A DNA stretch of 62,192 nt from Haloparvum sedimenti (GTDB lineage: Archaea > Halobacteriota > Halobacteria > Halobacteriales > Haloferacaceae). This document shows positions 1 through 8,034 of the stretch, piece by piece. Made by a program: the position numbers and the translations under genes. The notes below the pieces were generated by a model. The model worked only from the letters and a program-made list of their open reading frames with translations. It was not told where the DNA came from and made no database searches. Numbering within the stretch: position 1 is the stretch's first letter; every line of letters starts with the position of its first letter. The stretch lies in contig NZ_LKIR01000135.1 in NCBI RefSeq assembly GCF_001462205.1, forward strand, positions 44,015-106,206, written 5' to 3'.

Positions 1-472
1 TCGTGTCGGTCTTGAGGTGGACCGACATCGTCTCGTCGGTGAAGAACTGCTGGATGGGCAGTTCCTCGACCACGCCGCGGGTGACGGGCTCGAGGTAGTC
101 GATCGCGAGCCCCTTCGCCTTCGCGACCTCCGCCTGCACCACGTCGCTCGTCAGGAGCGTGGCGTCGTGCTCGCTGGCCGCGTCGCGGATCACCGCGTCG
201 ATCTCGCCCTCCTCGGCGGCGTCCCGCCGGCCGGCCTCGGGGCGGACGCCGACGTACGTCAGGTCGATCCGTCCCTCGTCGGCCATCGTCGCGAGCCGCT
301 GGAGCTCCGAGAGCCCGTCCCAGCCGGAGTCGCGGCCGTCGTTGGCCTGCGCCTCCAGTTCGCCGACGACGGCCTCGGGGACGACCACCGTCGCGCCCTC
401 GTAGGTCCCGTCCTCGACGCGTTCGGACACGCGGCCGTCGACGACCGCACTGGTGTCCGGTACTACGTTCAT
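1..472 (-). CDS. PIN-domain (PINc/VapC-type) ATPase, N-terminal part, cut by window edge
   Basis: The reading frame starts at the ATG at 470-472 and runs off the left edge, so only about 157 N-terminal residues are visible. It opens with a PIN-nuclease pattern (VVPDTSAVVDGR, with acidic metal-ligand candidates Asp6 and Asp12), followed by an acidic EGEIDAVIRDAA segment and LLTSD, as in the PIN domain of the haloarchaeal PIN + KH + PilT-like ATPase family. By that family the full protein should be about 600 residues, with an ATPase domain beyond the edge; this part is inference. A TATA box (CTTATACGG on the minus strand, about 493-502) lies 26 nt upstream, so the transcript is probably leaderless. 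The 5' side faces repeat element A. The role, RNA- or ribosome-related, is not established. Confidence 0.8.
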   Translation of the reverse strand, partial: MNVVPDTSAVVDGRVSERVEDGTYEGATVVVPEAVVGELEAQANDGRDSGWDGLSELQRLATMADEGRIDLTYVGVRPEAGRRDAAEEGEIDAVIRDAASEHDATLLTSDVVQAEVAKAKGLAIDYLEPVTRGVVEELPIQQFFTDETMSVHLKTDT

Positions 473-539
473 ACCGTCGCTGGGGGCGCGTGCCGTATAA
501 GGGTGTTCGACCGCCGGCCCCCGGCGTCCTTATAAACCC

Positions 540-659
540 GGGCGCGGCGTCGGGCTCCCAGCGAGGCGGTCGCGGGGGCGAGCGGGGCGGTGCTGAGGTG
601 CTGTGCCGTGCGGTTGCGGGGCAGTGCTGTGCCGTACGGTTGCGGGACGGTGCTGAATG
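540..659 (+). repeat. 26-bp GC-rich tandem repeat leading into element A
   Basis: Two copies of a 26-bp unit containing CTGTGCCGT (at 601 and 627), plus a decayed third from about 653, stand directly before repeat element A. The same GCGGTTGCGG/TGCTGTGC vocabulary recurs inside the element copies at 26 and 37 kb. I see no coding signal. Confidence 0.6.
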
Positions 660-1210
660 CGGTCGGCGCGCGCGACCCTGACGCGCGCGAGGGAGGTCGC
701 GGGCCGGCCGCATTGCGGTGCGGTGCTGTTCGCGGTCGGCCCGCGGCCGAGGTTGGGGAGGAGTGAGGCTGCCGTGCGGCCGCGGTGCTGTGCGGGGCGG
801 TCGCGGTGGGTGGGACTGAAAGGGGCAGTCGGCTCGATCCGGCCCCGGCGCCGCAAGCGACGCGAGAGCGAAGCACTCGCTAGTCTGAGACTTCGTCTCA
901 GGCACCGCAGCGGGCGTTGTCTCCAGCGTCGCCGTGAGCGCGGTGGGGAGCGAACGGCGGCTCGAAAATCTCCGATTTTCGGCGCGCTACTGCACGCTGG
1001 AGGCCAGCGGGACGCGGTTTGTCCCGCGCGGCGGAGAGCGAGGAGCGCAGAGTGTGCCGCGTTCCCGCGAGGAACGAGCGGGAGCCCGTGAGTCGCAGCC
1101 CGGCAGCCCGCTACCGCAGGCAGCCCGGACCGTCTCACGACGGCCGGTCGAGCCGGCTGGGGCTTTCGAGGTGTTACTGCTCCGATCAGCAGGATCAGCA
1201 GGATCAGCAC
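660..1210 (+). repeat. Dispersed structured intergenic element, copy A
   Basis: This roughly 550-bp element shares long blocks with copy C (36888-37345, same strand), copy B (26276-26715, opposite strand) and degenerate copy D (10400-10605). In order it shows: CGGTCGGCGCGCGCGA; a 13-bp hairpin (698-710 with 733-745, one G-U pair); GGGACTGAAAGGGGCAG (812-828); an inverted-repeat unit (825-844); a long stem CTCCAGCGT/ACGCTGGAG (921-929 with 994-1002) enclosing CGAAAATC/GATTTTCG (963-970 with 974-981); a GCGGGAC/GTCCCGC hairpin (1007-1013 with 1021-1027); the second inverted-repeat unit GGCCGGTCGAGCCGGCTGG (1142-1160); a GGGGCTTTC tail; and a 9-bp GATCAGCAG triplet repeat (1184-1210). Hairpin arms differ from those of the other copies yet still pair. 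No consistent reading frame is shared. It lies between the 3' end of tatCt and the 5' end of the PIN ATPase gene. Confidence 0.75.
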
Positions 1211-1314
1211 CGGAGACAGAAACAGAAAACGCGTCGAAAGGAGAACGAGGAGAGCGTTCCGAACGTCGCCGCCCCGATCGGCAGCCTCGGGACCGAACCA
1301 GGGACGCGCTCCGG

Positions 1315-1360
1315 CCGGTCTTGCGCCCTACATCCGGTCTCGCGCCCTACATCCGGTCTT
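1315..1360. repeat. 19-bp direct repeat across the tatCt stop codon
   Basis: CCGGTCTTGCGCCCTACAT (1315-1333) is repeated with one change at 1334-1352, and a third partial copy follows. The tatCt stop codon (1347-1349) and its last codons lie in the second copy, so a spare in-frame copy of the gene's end follows it. Confidence 0.7.
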
Positions 1361-3650
1361 GCACTTCGCTCTCGACGCGCTGACCGGTCTCGATGATCGC
1401 CGAGGGCGGCGCGAGGTTCCGGCGGCCGCCCAGCGTCACGACGAACAGGACCGCGATACCGACGCCGTAGGCGGCCATCAGTGGCACCGTCACGAGGAAC
1501 ATCGTGATGATGTCCGCGGGCGTGAAGATGGCGGCGACGGTCAACATCGCGATGGTCACCTCGCGCCAGCGGCCGCGGAACGCGCCGTAGGTGATCCCCA
1601 CGGAGTTCAGAAGCACCATCAGCACGGGCACGTCCGCGAGCAGGCCGATGCCGATGGTGGTGAACACGATGAGCCAGAAGAAGTCGTTGATCCGGTAGGT
1701 GATCACCATGTTGGCGTTCAGCGCGTCCGTCACGAGGTAGCTGATGATCGTCGGGGCGATGTACGAGTAGCCGAGCACGAAGCCGCCGATCAGGCCGGCC
1801 GCGAGCGCCGCGGCCCAGCCGAAGATGACGTTCCGGCGGCCGCGGACGAACCCGCGGTCGCGCAGGGCGGGCCACGCGGAGTACGCCAACACCGGCAGCG
1901 TCATCAACGCGCCCGCGAGCACCGAGAACTTCACGAGGAAGATGAGCGCCTCCACCGGGTGGAGCGTGATGATGGTGAACGAGGAGGTGTCCAGCGCCGG
2001 CGGCACGCGGCTGATGAAGTCCTCGCGGACGCGGCCGAGGCCGCCGAGGTACAGCGCGGTGAACGTCCCGGCCATCCAGATCAGGAACCAGGCCACGATG
2101 AGGAACGACCGCGAGCGCAGCGAGTCGAAGATGAACTTGAGGTCGGTGTAGTAGCCGCCGATGTCGTCCTCGTCGGCGCCCTCCTCCGTCAGCTCGTCGA
2201 GGAACGTCGAACTCGCGCGGGAGGCGCGTTCGCCCACGTCGTCGGCGATGCCCGGCGTCTCCTCGGCGACGGCGTTCACCTCCTCAGCCGGCTCGGCGCC
2301 GGCGGACTCGTCGGCCGCCCCGTCGTCGTCGGTCTCCGCTTCGGCGTCCGCGCCGGCTTCCTCGTCCGCTTCCTCGTCCGGCGTCGCCTCGTCGAAGCGG
2401 TCGAGGATCGCCTGCGCCTTCTCGGGGTCGTCGTCGTCCATCGCCTCGCTGGCGAGCGCGAGCGCCTCCTCCTCGGCGAGGGACGCGAACGCCTGCTCGG
2501 GCGCGGCGCGGACGCCGCCCGCGTCGAGCCCCCCGATGTCGATGGCGGTCGGGTCGCCGTACTCGCCGCCCGGCGCGACGGTGTCCAGGTCGCGGTAGAC
2601 GACCGCAAGCGTCGCGACGACGACGAAAAGCAGCGCCCACAGGCCGGCGTAGAGCCCGGCCGCGGCCGCCGGGTCGAGCCCGAGCCCCTCGCCCGGCGCG
2701 AGGAACCGCCGCGTGCTCCCGAGCGACCGGATTAGGTCGTTGGCCGCCGTGCGACCGCCGTACTCGTAGAAGGCGTAGACGAGGCCACCACCGAGCACCG
2801 CCGCGCCGGCGACGACGTTCCAGTGGCGGCGCACCGACTCGAGCACGTCGATGCGGTCCGAGGAGCGCCTCGCGGTGACGACGACCTTCGAGAGGTAGAG
2901 GCTGAAGCCGTACAACGCGATCAGCGGCACCGCCCACATGATCTGCGTGAACGGGTCCGGCGGCGAGAACATGGCGCCGAAGACGAAGATGATGACGACC
3001 GCGTGGCGCCACTTGTCGCGGAACGTCTCGTAGGGGACGATCTCGGCGTACGACAGCCCGGTGATGAGGAGGGGCATCTGTCCCGCCAGCCCGAACGACA
3101 GCGAGAGGAAGACGATGAACTCCGTCCACATCACGATGGAGTAGCTCGGGTTCAGCCCCGCGTCGAGACCGAACGACGCGAGGAACGAGAACATCACCGG
3201 GAAGAAGACGAAGTAGCCGTAGGCCACGCCGCCCGTGAACAGGGCGACCGCGAGCAGGCCGATCAGCGCGAGCTTCCACCGTGCGACCGGCGTCTGCGGC
3301 CACGCGCCGCGCTCGCGGAGCTCGTCGCGCGCGAAGTAGATCAGCACCGGAGCGGCGACGATGCCGCCGACGATCAGGCCGATCTTCGCCTGCAGCAGGA
3401 TCACCTCGAAGGGGGTCTGGGCGATGATCTCGGTCTCGGCGGCCACGTCCGGCGGCATGTTGGACTTGGTGTTGGCCTTCAGCGTGTCCCAGACGTAGAG
3501 TCGGAGGGCGTAGAACGTGCCCATGAAGCCGATCAGGAAGACGATGAACACCTTCTGGAGGTCCTTCTGGATGGAGCGCAACACGGTCGCGGCCGCGTCG
3601 CGTCCCTCCGATAAGGTCTGCTGGGTGTCCTCGTCGAGGGCACTCGCCAT
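1347..3650 (-). CDS. tatC2: TatCt, double-length (twin) TatC component of the Tat translocase
   Basis: The product (767 aa from ATG 3650; an in-frame ATG at 3680 is possible) is about three times the length of a bacterial TatC. It contains two TatC-like halves: residues about 25-270, with the TatC-type signature FSPPDPFTQIMWAVPL, and about 510-750, with the parallel FTPADIITMFLVTVPL. An extra membrane stretch and an acidic, low-complexity cytoplasmic linker (Asp/Glu/Ala-rich, about residues 360-490) join them. This fused layout is the haloarchaeal TatCt, the receptor and channel component for folded twin-arginine substrates, which make up most secreted proteins in these cells. The gene is divergent from tatCo across a 129-bp shared promoter region. 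A 19-bp direct repeat overlaps the stop codon. Confidence 0.93.
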   Translation of the reverse strand: MASALDEDTQQTLSEGRDAAATVLRSIQKDLQKVFIVFLIGFMGTFYALRLYVWDTLKANTKSNMPPDVAAETEIIAQTPFEVILLQAKIGLIVGGIVAAPVLIYFARDELRERGAWPQTPVARWKLALIGLLAVALFTGGVAYGYFVFFPVMFSFLASFGLDAGLNPSYSIVMWTEFIVFLSLSFGLAGQMPLLITGLSYAEIVPYETFRDKWRHAVVIIFVFGAMFSPPDPFTQIMWAVPLIALYGFSLYLSKVVVTARRSSDRIDVLESVRRHWNVVAGAAVLGGGLVYAFYEYGGRTAANDLIRSLGSTRRFLAPGEGLGLDPAAAAGLYAGLWALLFVVVATLAVVYRDLDTVAPGGEYGDPTAIDIGGLDAGGVRAAPEQAFASLAEEEALALASEAMDDDDPEKAQAILDRFDEATPDEEADEEAGADAEAETDDDGAADESAGAEPAEEVNAVAEETPGIADDVGERASRASSTFLDELTEEGADEDDIGGYYTDLKFIFDSLRSRSFLIVAWFLIWMAGTFTALYLGGLGRVREDFISRVPPALDTSSFTIITLHPVEALIFLVKFSVLAGALMTLPVLAYSAWPALRDRGFVRGRRNVIFGWAAALAAGLIGGFVLGYSYIAPTIISYLVTDALNANMVITYRINDFFWLIVFTTIGIGLLADVPVLMVLLNSVGITYGAFRGRWREVTIAMLTVAAIFTPADIITMFLVTVPLMAAYGVGIAVLFVVTLGGRRNLAPPSAIIETGQRVESEVQDRM

Positions 3651-3748
3651 ACCGGGCCGGAAGCGCGTCGCGGTTATCAACCTTTTCGAAGCCGACGCTC
3701 CCGAACGCCCGCCGTCGGGGGAGATCCGGCGGCGCTATCCAAAAAGGC

Positions 3749-3757
3749 CTATAATAG
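3749..3757 (+). promoter_or_regulatory. TATA box of tatCo
   Basis: CTATAATAG is centred about 27 nt before ATG 3780, which places the transcription start at or next to the start codon. It lies in the 3651-3779 region shared with the divergent tatCt. Confidence 0.65.
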
Positions 3758-3779
3758 CCCGGTGGCGTATGTCGGATGA

Positions 3780-5078
3780 ATGGGTGAGGACTCGGATCCC
3801 GACGGCGACGAGGAGAACGCGCCGTCGGACGCCGACGAGACGTCGTCGAGCGAGGGAGCGCCGGACGCCGGGGCCGAGGCCGACCCGGTCGAGGATCCCG
3901 ACAGCGACGCGTCGGCCGCGGGCGACGAATCCGGTGAGGGCGACGCGGAGGGCGATGCCGATGCGGACGACGGCGCAGATGCGGACGACGATGCTGACGC
4001 GGACGACTCGAGGGATGAGTCAAGCGACGACGAAGCGTCCGACGACGAACCGGCCGATCCCGAGCCGAACGCGCCCGACGATGACGAGCTAGAGGAGGCG
4101 CGCGCGGTGGCCCCGCCACTCGACCGCGAGGAGGCGGTCACGAGGCGGGAGGACGCGGACGACGAGGGGGACGAGGACGATGAGGGAGACGCGGACGACG
4201 AGGGGGACGCGGACGAGGACGTCGACGAGGACCCCGACGGCGGTGCGGACGCTGCGAACGAGTCGGCAGACGTGACCGAGCCGACCGCGGAGGGCCTCGA
4301 CGAGGACCCCTACGGGATGAGCGAGGAGGGGGACGACGAAGACGAGGAGCTCTTCGAGGGTCCCGAGTCGGACGAGGAGATGCCGCTGGCGGTCCACATC
4401 GAGGAGATGATGCGGCGGCTCGGCATCGTCTTCCTGTTCGGCGGCATCGCGACGCTGATCGCGTTCCCGACCGCGACGGACCTGATCGAGTACTTCTGGC
4501 AGTTCCACATCCCGGAGCCGATGGCGAACCGGCCGCGGCTCTACGGCCCCCTCGAACTCGTCTTAACGCGGCTGAAGGTGGCCGGGCTCGCGGGCGTGGT
4601 CGTCGGGCTCCCCGTCTTCGTCTACGAGACGTACCGGTTCATGCGCCCCGGGCTCTACCGCACGGAGCGGCGCTACTACCTCGCAGCGGTGCCGACGAGC
4701 CTAATCCTCGGCTCCATCGGGATCATGTTCGCGCACTTCCTCGTGCTGCCGGCGATCTTCAGCTACTTCACGACCTACACGACGGGCGCGGCGGTCATCG
4801 CGTTCGGGCTCGCGGAGACGTTCAACCTGATCGTCGTCATGCTGGCGTTCATGGCCATCGTCTTCCAGATCCCGCTGTTCATCATGCTCGCGATCATGAT
4901 GAACCTCGTCACGCGGCGGTGGCTCGAACAGAAGCGCCTCATCTTCTGGGGCGTGTTCCTCGGCATCGCGTTCCTGTTCAGCCCCGACCCGACCGGGATG
5001 GCCCCGATCATCGTCACGCTGACGATGATCGTCCTCTACGAGGGAACGCTCGCGCTGCTGCGCTGGACCGGGAACTGA
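3780..5078 (+). CDS. tatC1: TatCo, single TatC component with long acidic N-terminal extension
   Basis: The last ~230 residues of this 432-aa protein form a standard six-helix TatC. It begins MPLAVHIEEMMRRLG, carries the conserved periplasmic-loop pattern FMRPGLYRTERRYY after helix 2, and has LFSPDPTGM near the end. Ahead of it lie about 200 residues made almost wholly of Asp, Glu, Ala and Ser, with no recognisable fold, probably a disordered cytoplasmic tail. TatC binds the twin-arginine signal peptide and starts translocon assembly. The start at 3780 is fixed by the TATA box 27 nt upstream; ATG 3769 is in another frame. Together with the divergent tatCt it forms the usual haloarchaeal TatC pair. 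A T-rich stretch (5098-5126) follows and may terminate transcription. Confidence 0.92.
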   Translation: MGEDSDPDGDEENAPSDADETSSSEGAPDAGAEADPVEDPDSDASAAGDESGEGDAEGDADADDGADADDDADADDSRDESSDDEASDDEPADPEPNAPDDDELEEARAVAPPLDREEAVTRREDADDEGDEDDEGDADDEGDADEDVDEDPDGGADAANESADVTEPTAEGLDEDPYGMSEEGDDEDEELFEGPESDEEMPLAVHIEEMMRRLGIVFLFGGIATLIAFPTATDLIEYFWQFHIPEPMANRPRLYGPLELVLTRLKVAGLAGVVVGLPVFVYETYRFMRPGLYRTERRYYLAAVPTSLILGSIGIMFAHFLVLPAIFSYFTTYTTGAAVIAFGLAETFNLIVVMLAFMAIVFQIPLFIMLAIMMNLVTRRWLEQKRLIFWGVFLGIAFLFSPDPTGMAPIIVTLTMIVLYEGTLALLRWTGN

Positions 5079-5097
5079 GAGGGAATCCGTCTCTGCG

Positions 5098-5126
5098 TTT
5101 TCACGTTTTCACATTTTTACGTTTTC
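5098..5126 (+). terminator. T-rich terminator of tatCo
   Basis: Four T-tracts (GTTTTC, GTTTTC, ATTTTTA, GTTTTC) occur within 30 nt, just after the tatCo stop. This is the oligo-T type of archaeal intrinsic terminator. Confidence 0.55.
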
Positions 5127-5158
5127 GCGGACCGCGTGAACGCGGTTCGACGATCAGC

Positions 5159-5407
5159 CTAACAGGTCGAGGCGCCGAACAGCGTCTTCACGAAGTTCGG
5201 CACCGGGAGCGACCCGATCAGGTCCGAAAGGAAGTCCGGCACGAGGTCCGCCACGAAGCCCGGCGGTCCGTTCGCGCCCGGCCCCTCGTCAGCGTTCAGA
5301 CACTCGTCCGTTTCCCCGCCCGGTTGCGCGGCGGCCGCGGCCGGCGCGACCGCGACGCCCGCGAGCAGGATCAGCGCGACCAGCGGGATCAGCCAGTTGG
5401 TTCTCAT
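5159..5407 (-). CDS. Small secreted protein with N-terminal signal peptide
   Basis: From ATG 5407 the product is 82 aa. It begins MRTNWLIPL followed by a hydrophobic core and AAAAA at about residues 25-30, a Sec-type signal peptide without a twin arginine. The mature part is short and Gly/Pro-rich, contains two cysteines (one in DECLN, one as the final residue) and the hydrophobic stretch FVADLVPDFLSDLIGSLPVP. I do not recognise a named family. A longer in-frame start at 5467 would place 20 unlikely residues before the signal. Convergent with tatCo; function unknown. Confidence 0.6.
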   Translation of the reverse strand: MRTNWLIPLVALILLAGVAVAPAAAAAQPGGETDECLNADEGPGANGPPGFVADLVPDFLSDLIGSLPVPNFVKTLFGASTC

Positions 5408-5608
5408 ACACGCTCCCATTGCCCCAGTACGACCATAAGGGGTCGAGACGCTGAAGTCGGATTGCACCCGTTTTGACTCGGGTTAAGCACTCCGCGTCCG
5501 TCGATCGCCCGGATTTCGCCGACCGCGGTGGCGGGACGACCGTAAGCGTCCGAACCGCTCGCAACTGCGATGACGACCGCGGCGGACGCGACCGATCCCG
5601 CACCAGTC

Positions 5609-5616
5609 CTTATAAG
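5609..5616 (+). promoter_or_regulatory. TATA box of mptD
   Basis: CTTATAAG lies 25-32 nt before ATG 5641, the spacing of a leaderless transcript. Confidence 0.65.
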
Positions 5617-5640
5617 CGCCCGCGCGGCGACCGCGGATCC

Positions 5641-5982
5641 ATGTCCACCGACGCCCAGCAGGCCTGCTTCGAGGCGGGCATCAAGTTCGGCTCGCTGTAC
5701 CATCAGTTCGCGGGGACGCCCGTCAGTCCCGCGTCGACGCGGAGCCTCGAGACCGCGATGGCGGAGGCCATCGAGAACCAGCCCTTCTGTGAATCGGTCG
5801 AGGTGACGGTCCACGACGACCGCGTCCGCGAGGCCATCGACCACGAGAACGGCTACACGGAGCTCACCGGCTCGCTGATGGACGTGACGATGCGCGTGGT
5901 CTACGAGAACGTGGTCGTCCGCACGCGCATGGAGATGGAGGACGGCTATCCCCTGATGAAGCTGGTCGAAGTGGAGGAGTGA
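5641..5982 (+). CDS. mptD: Archaeal dihydroneopterin aldolase
   Basis: This 113-aa protein matches the archaeal dihydroneopterin aldolase family (MptD). Its opening ACFEAGIKFGSLYHQFAGTPV and the later VYENVVVRTRMEM are characteristic. The enzyme cleaves 7,8-dihydroneopterin to 6-hydroxymethyl-7,8-dihydropterin and glycolaldehyde in pterin biosynthesis; in haloarchaea the product feeds folate-type cofactors. The length is normal for the family. The start is supported by a TATA box at 5609-5616. The next gene, a HIT protein, is 131 nt downstream on the same strand and is probably independent. Confidence 0.88.
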   Translation: MSTDAQQACFEAGIKFGSLYHQFAGTPVSPASTRSLETAMAEAIENQPFCESVEVTVHDDRVREAIDHENGYTELTGSLMDVTMRVVYENVVVRTRMEMEDGYPLMKLVEVEE

Positions 5983-6113
5983 GTCGCCGCGGGGAGCCGT
6001 CCGCATCCCGCATCGTCCGGACGACCCGCGCCCTGCACCGCCCGAACCGTCCGCTTCCCGCACCGCCAGCTCCCCGCCGAAGCTTCTTGTCGAACCGGGC
6101 CGAGCCATCGCGT

Positions 6114-6545
6114 ATGGCCGACGACTGCATCTTCTGTGCGATCGTCGCGGGCGACATCCCCGCGCGCACCGTCCACGAGACCGACGACATCCTGGCGTTC
6201 CTCGACGCGAACCCCCTCGCACCGGGCCACACGCTCGTCATCCCCAAGGCGCACCACCGGCACGTCGGGGACCTACCAGCCGACCTCTCGAGCGCCGTCT
6301 TCGACGCGGTCGCCGACCTCACCCCGCGCGTGCAGGCCGCCGTGGACGCGGACGCCGCCAACGTCGGCCTCAACGACGGCGAGGCGGCCGGTCAGGAGGT
6401 CCCGCACGTCCACGCGCACATCGTCCCGCGGTTCGAGGGGGACGGCGGCGCCCCGATCCACGCGGTCGCGGGCGAGCGGCCGGACCTGAGCGACGCGGAA
6501 CTCGACGGGATCGCGGCCGACATCACGGCCGAGCTCGACGGCTGA
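6114..6545 (+). CDS. HIT-family nucleotide hydrolase/transferase
   Basis: The 143-aa product has the full histidine-triad signature VPHVHAHIVPR near residue 100, the N-terminal pair CIFC and the nucleotide-pocket segment GHTLVIPKAHH. HIT proteins of this branch hydrolyse AMP-linked phosphoramidates or dinucleotides through the middle triad histidine; the exact substrate cannot be read from sequence. The length fits the single-domain family. A T-tract after the stop (about 6571-6580) may terminate it, and the next gene has its own TATA box. Confidence 0.9.
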   Translation: MADDCIFCAIVAGDIPARTVHETDDILAFLDANPLAPGHTLVIPKAHHRHVGDLPADLSSAVFDAVADLTPRVQAAVDADAANVGLNDGEAAGQEVPHVHAHIVPRFEGDGGAPIHAVAGERPDLSDAELDGIAADITAELDG

Positions 6546-6587
6546 CTGACACCTCAGACGAGACAAAATCAACTCTTTTCTCGAAGA

Positions 6588-6595
6588 ATTTAAAC
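6588..6595 (+). promoter_or_regulatory. TATA box of the ParA-like gene
   Basis: ATTTAAAC lies 23-30 nt upstream of ATG 6618 and indicates a separate, leaderless transcript. Confidence 0.6.
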
Positions 6596-6617
6596 CCGAA
6601 AGCGCGCCAGTAGGCCC

Positions 6618-7373
6618 ATGACCGGCACGACGCTCGCGCTCGTCGGGGCGACCGGCGGCGCGGGAACGACGCGGACCGCGGTCGAGTTGGCGGCGATGGG
6701 CGCGCGGACGGGGGAGAACGTCGCCGTGCTCGACGCCGCCTACGGGACCCAGGGGCTCTCGGAGTACGTCACCGGCCGCATCGATCCCGACCTCACGGCG
6801 CTGGTGACCGACGAGCGGGAGCGCCCCCTCGCCGACGCGGCTCACGGCGCGGGCGATACGCTCCCCGGAAACCTCACGCTCGTTCCCGCTCGTGCGCCCT
6901 TCGAGCGCGTCGCGAGGGCGAAGACCGCGGCGGCCGCCCGCGCGCTGGCGGACCGGATCGGCGCGGCCGCCGCCGAGCACGACCGCGTGATCGTCGACAC
7001 GCCGCCCGTCGCCGCCAATCAGGCGGTCGCGGCCGTCACCGAAACCGATCGAGTCGCGGGCGTACGCCCGGCGAGCAGACACGGGCGCGACGCGCTCCAG
7101 CGACTCCGCGGTCGGCTCGACGACGTGGGGAGCGGACTGGACGCGACGCTCGCTGTCGACCGGTTCGGTGACGGCGGGGAAGCCGCGGCGACTGACCGCG
7201 GCGCGGACGCGACCCTGCCCGCGACCGACCCGACGGTCGCCGCCGCGCCGGTCGCGGGAACCGACGACGGGGCCTACGGCGAGGCGGTCGCGGCCGGCTT
7301 CGAGGCGGCGTTCGACGCGTCGCTCGAGGTGAGCTTCGAGGACGAGGGCTTGCTGGACCGGATCGGGAACTGA
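6618..7373 (+). CDS. ParA/MinD-like protein with degenerate P-loop
   Basis: The 251-aa protein has the ParA/MinD fold pattern: a P-loop-like start ALVGATGGAGTTRTAVELA, then NVAVLDAAYGTQG where MinD has VDAD, and VIVDTPP as the Walker B region. In the P-loop both lysines of the usual KGGxGKT are replaced (TGGAGTTR), so canonical ATP binding is doubtful. The C-terminal half is Ala/Asp-rich and poorly structured in appearance. I infer a haloarchaeal ParA-like protein of unknown role, perhaps one that pairs with an active ATPase. It is convergent, with a 3-nt gap, with the helix-turn-helix gene that follows. Confidence 0.7.
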   Translation: MTGTTLALVGATGGAGTTRTAVELAAMGARTGENVAVLDAAYGTQGLSEYVTGRIDPDLTALVTDERERPLADAAHGAGDTLPGNLTLVPARAPFERVARAKTAAAARALADRIGAAAAEHDRVIVDTPPVAANQAVAAVTETDRVAGVRPASRHGRDALQRLRGRLDDVGSGLDATLAVDRFGDGGEAAATDRGADATLPATDPTVAAAPVAGTDDGAYGEAVAAGFEAAFDASLEVSFEDEGLLDRIGN

Positions 7374-7376
7374 GCC

Positions 7377-7865
7377 TCAGCGCCGCTCGTCCAGTCCCGC
7401 CCCCAGCCCGTCGCCGAGCGGGTCCACGGGGTCGGCCGCGACGGCGTCGGAGAGCTCCGGCACCGGGTCGTGGGTCTCGGCGTACGTCGCGAGCGCGAAG
7501 TCGGCTTCGTCGCCGCCCGCGAGCGCGACCGCCTCGCTGCGAGAGAGATCGCCGTCGAGCCAGTCGCGGACGGCGCCGCGTCGGCTCGGCGCGAGGGGGC
7601 GGACGCCCGTGAGGCCGCAGCGGTAGAGCGCCTTCGCGGCGACCATCGGCGCCACGCCGGCCTCGCGTGCGGCCGCGCCCACGCTCGACCCGACGGTGTA
7701 GGCGTCGACCAGCGTCGCGACCGCCTCAGGGGTACAGGGGAGCGCGTCGGCGTGCTCGCGGAAGCGTTCGACCGCGGGCACGTCCGTGTCGTCGACGACC
7801 GCCGCGCCGCGGTCGCGCTGCTCGCTCGTCACCTCGATGCCGGCCGCGATCTCCGAGAGCGTCAC
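7377..7865 (-). CDS. Haloarchaeal protein with helix-turn-helix-like segments
   Basis: The 162-aa acidic protein shows two segments that look like recognition helices: TVGSSVGAAAREAGVAPMVAAKALY (middle) and LSRSEAVALAGGDEADFALATY (C-terminal). This suggests DNA binding, but I cannot assign a named family. No membrane segment or signal peptide is visible. It is divergent from the TFB gene (170-bp region) and convergent with the ParA-like gene. Function unknown. Confidence 0.65.
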   Translation of the reverse strand: MTLSEIAAGIEVTSEQRDRGAAVVDDTDVPAVERFREHADALPCTPEAVATLVDAYTVGSSVGAAAREAGVAPMVAAKALYRCGLTGVRPLAPSRRGAVRDWLDGDLSRSEAVALAGGDEADFALATYAETHDPVPELSDAVAADPVDPLGDGLGAGLDERR

Positions 7866-8000
7866 GCGACCGACTGCCGCGCCTTTCTACTTAACTTTTC
7901 TGCACGAACTGAATTGAGAAAACACACTGATGGAGAACCGACCGGTCATCGGTCGGTTGTTCCGGACGATCCGCGCCGATCACCCCCGATCCGTCCCGGG

Positions 8001-8009
8001 TTTAAGTAA
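8001..8009 (+). promoter_or_regulatory. TATA box of the TFB gene
   Basis: TTTAAGTAA starts 34 nt before ATG 8035. It supports this start over the in-frame ATG at 7930. Confidence 0.65.
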
Positions 8010-8034
8010 GGAATCGGCGCCAAGTCTGTCGTGT

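Noticed and set aside
530-1210. Open frames across element A (for example 226 aa on the minus strand)
   Set aside because: They are Arg/Pro/Ala-rich, not acidic like haloarchaeal proteins, and the frames are not shared between element copies.
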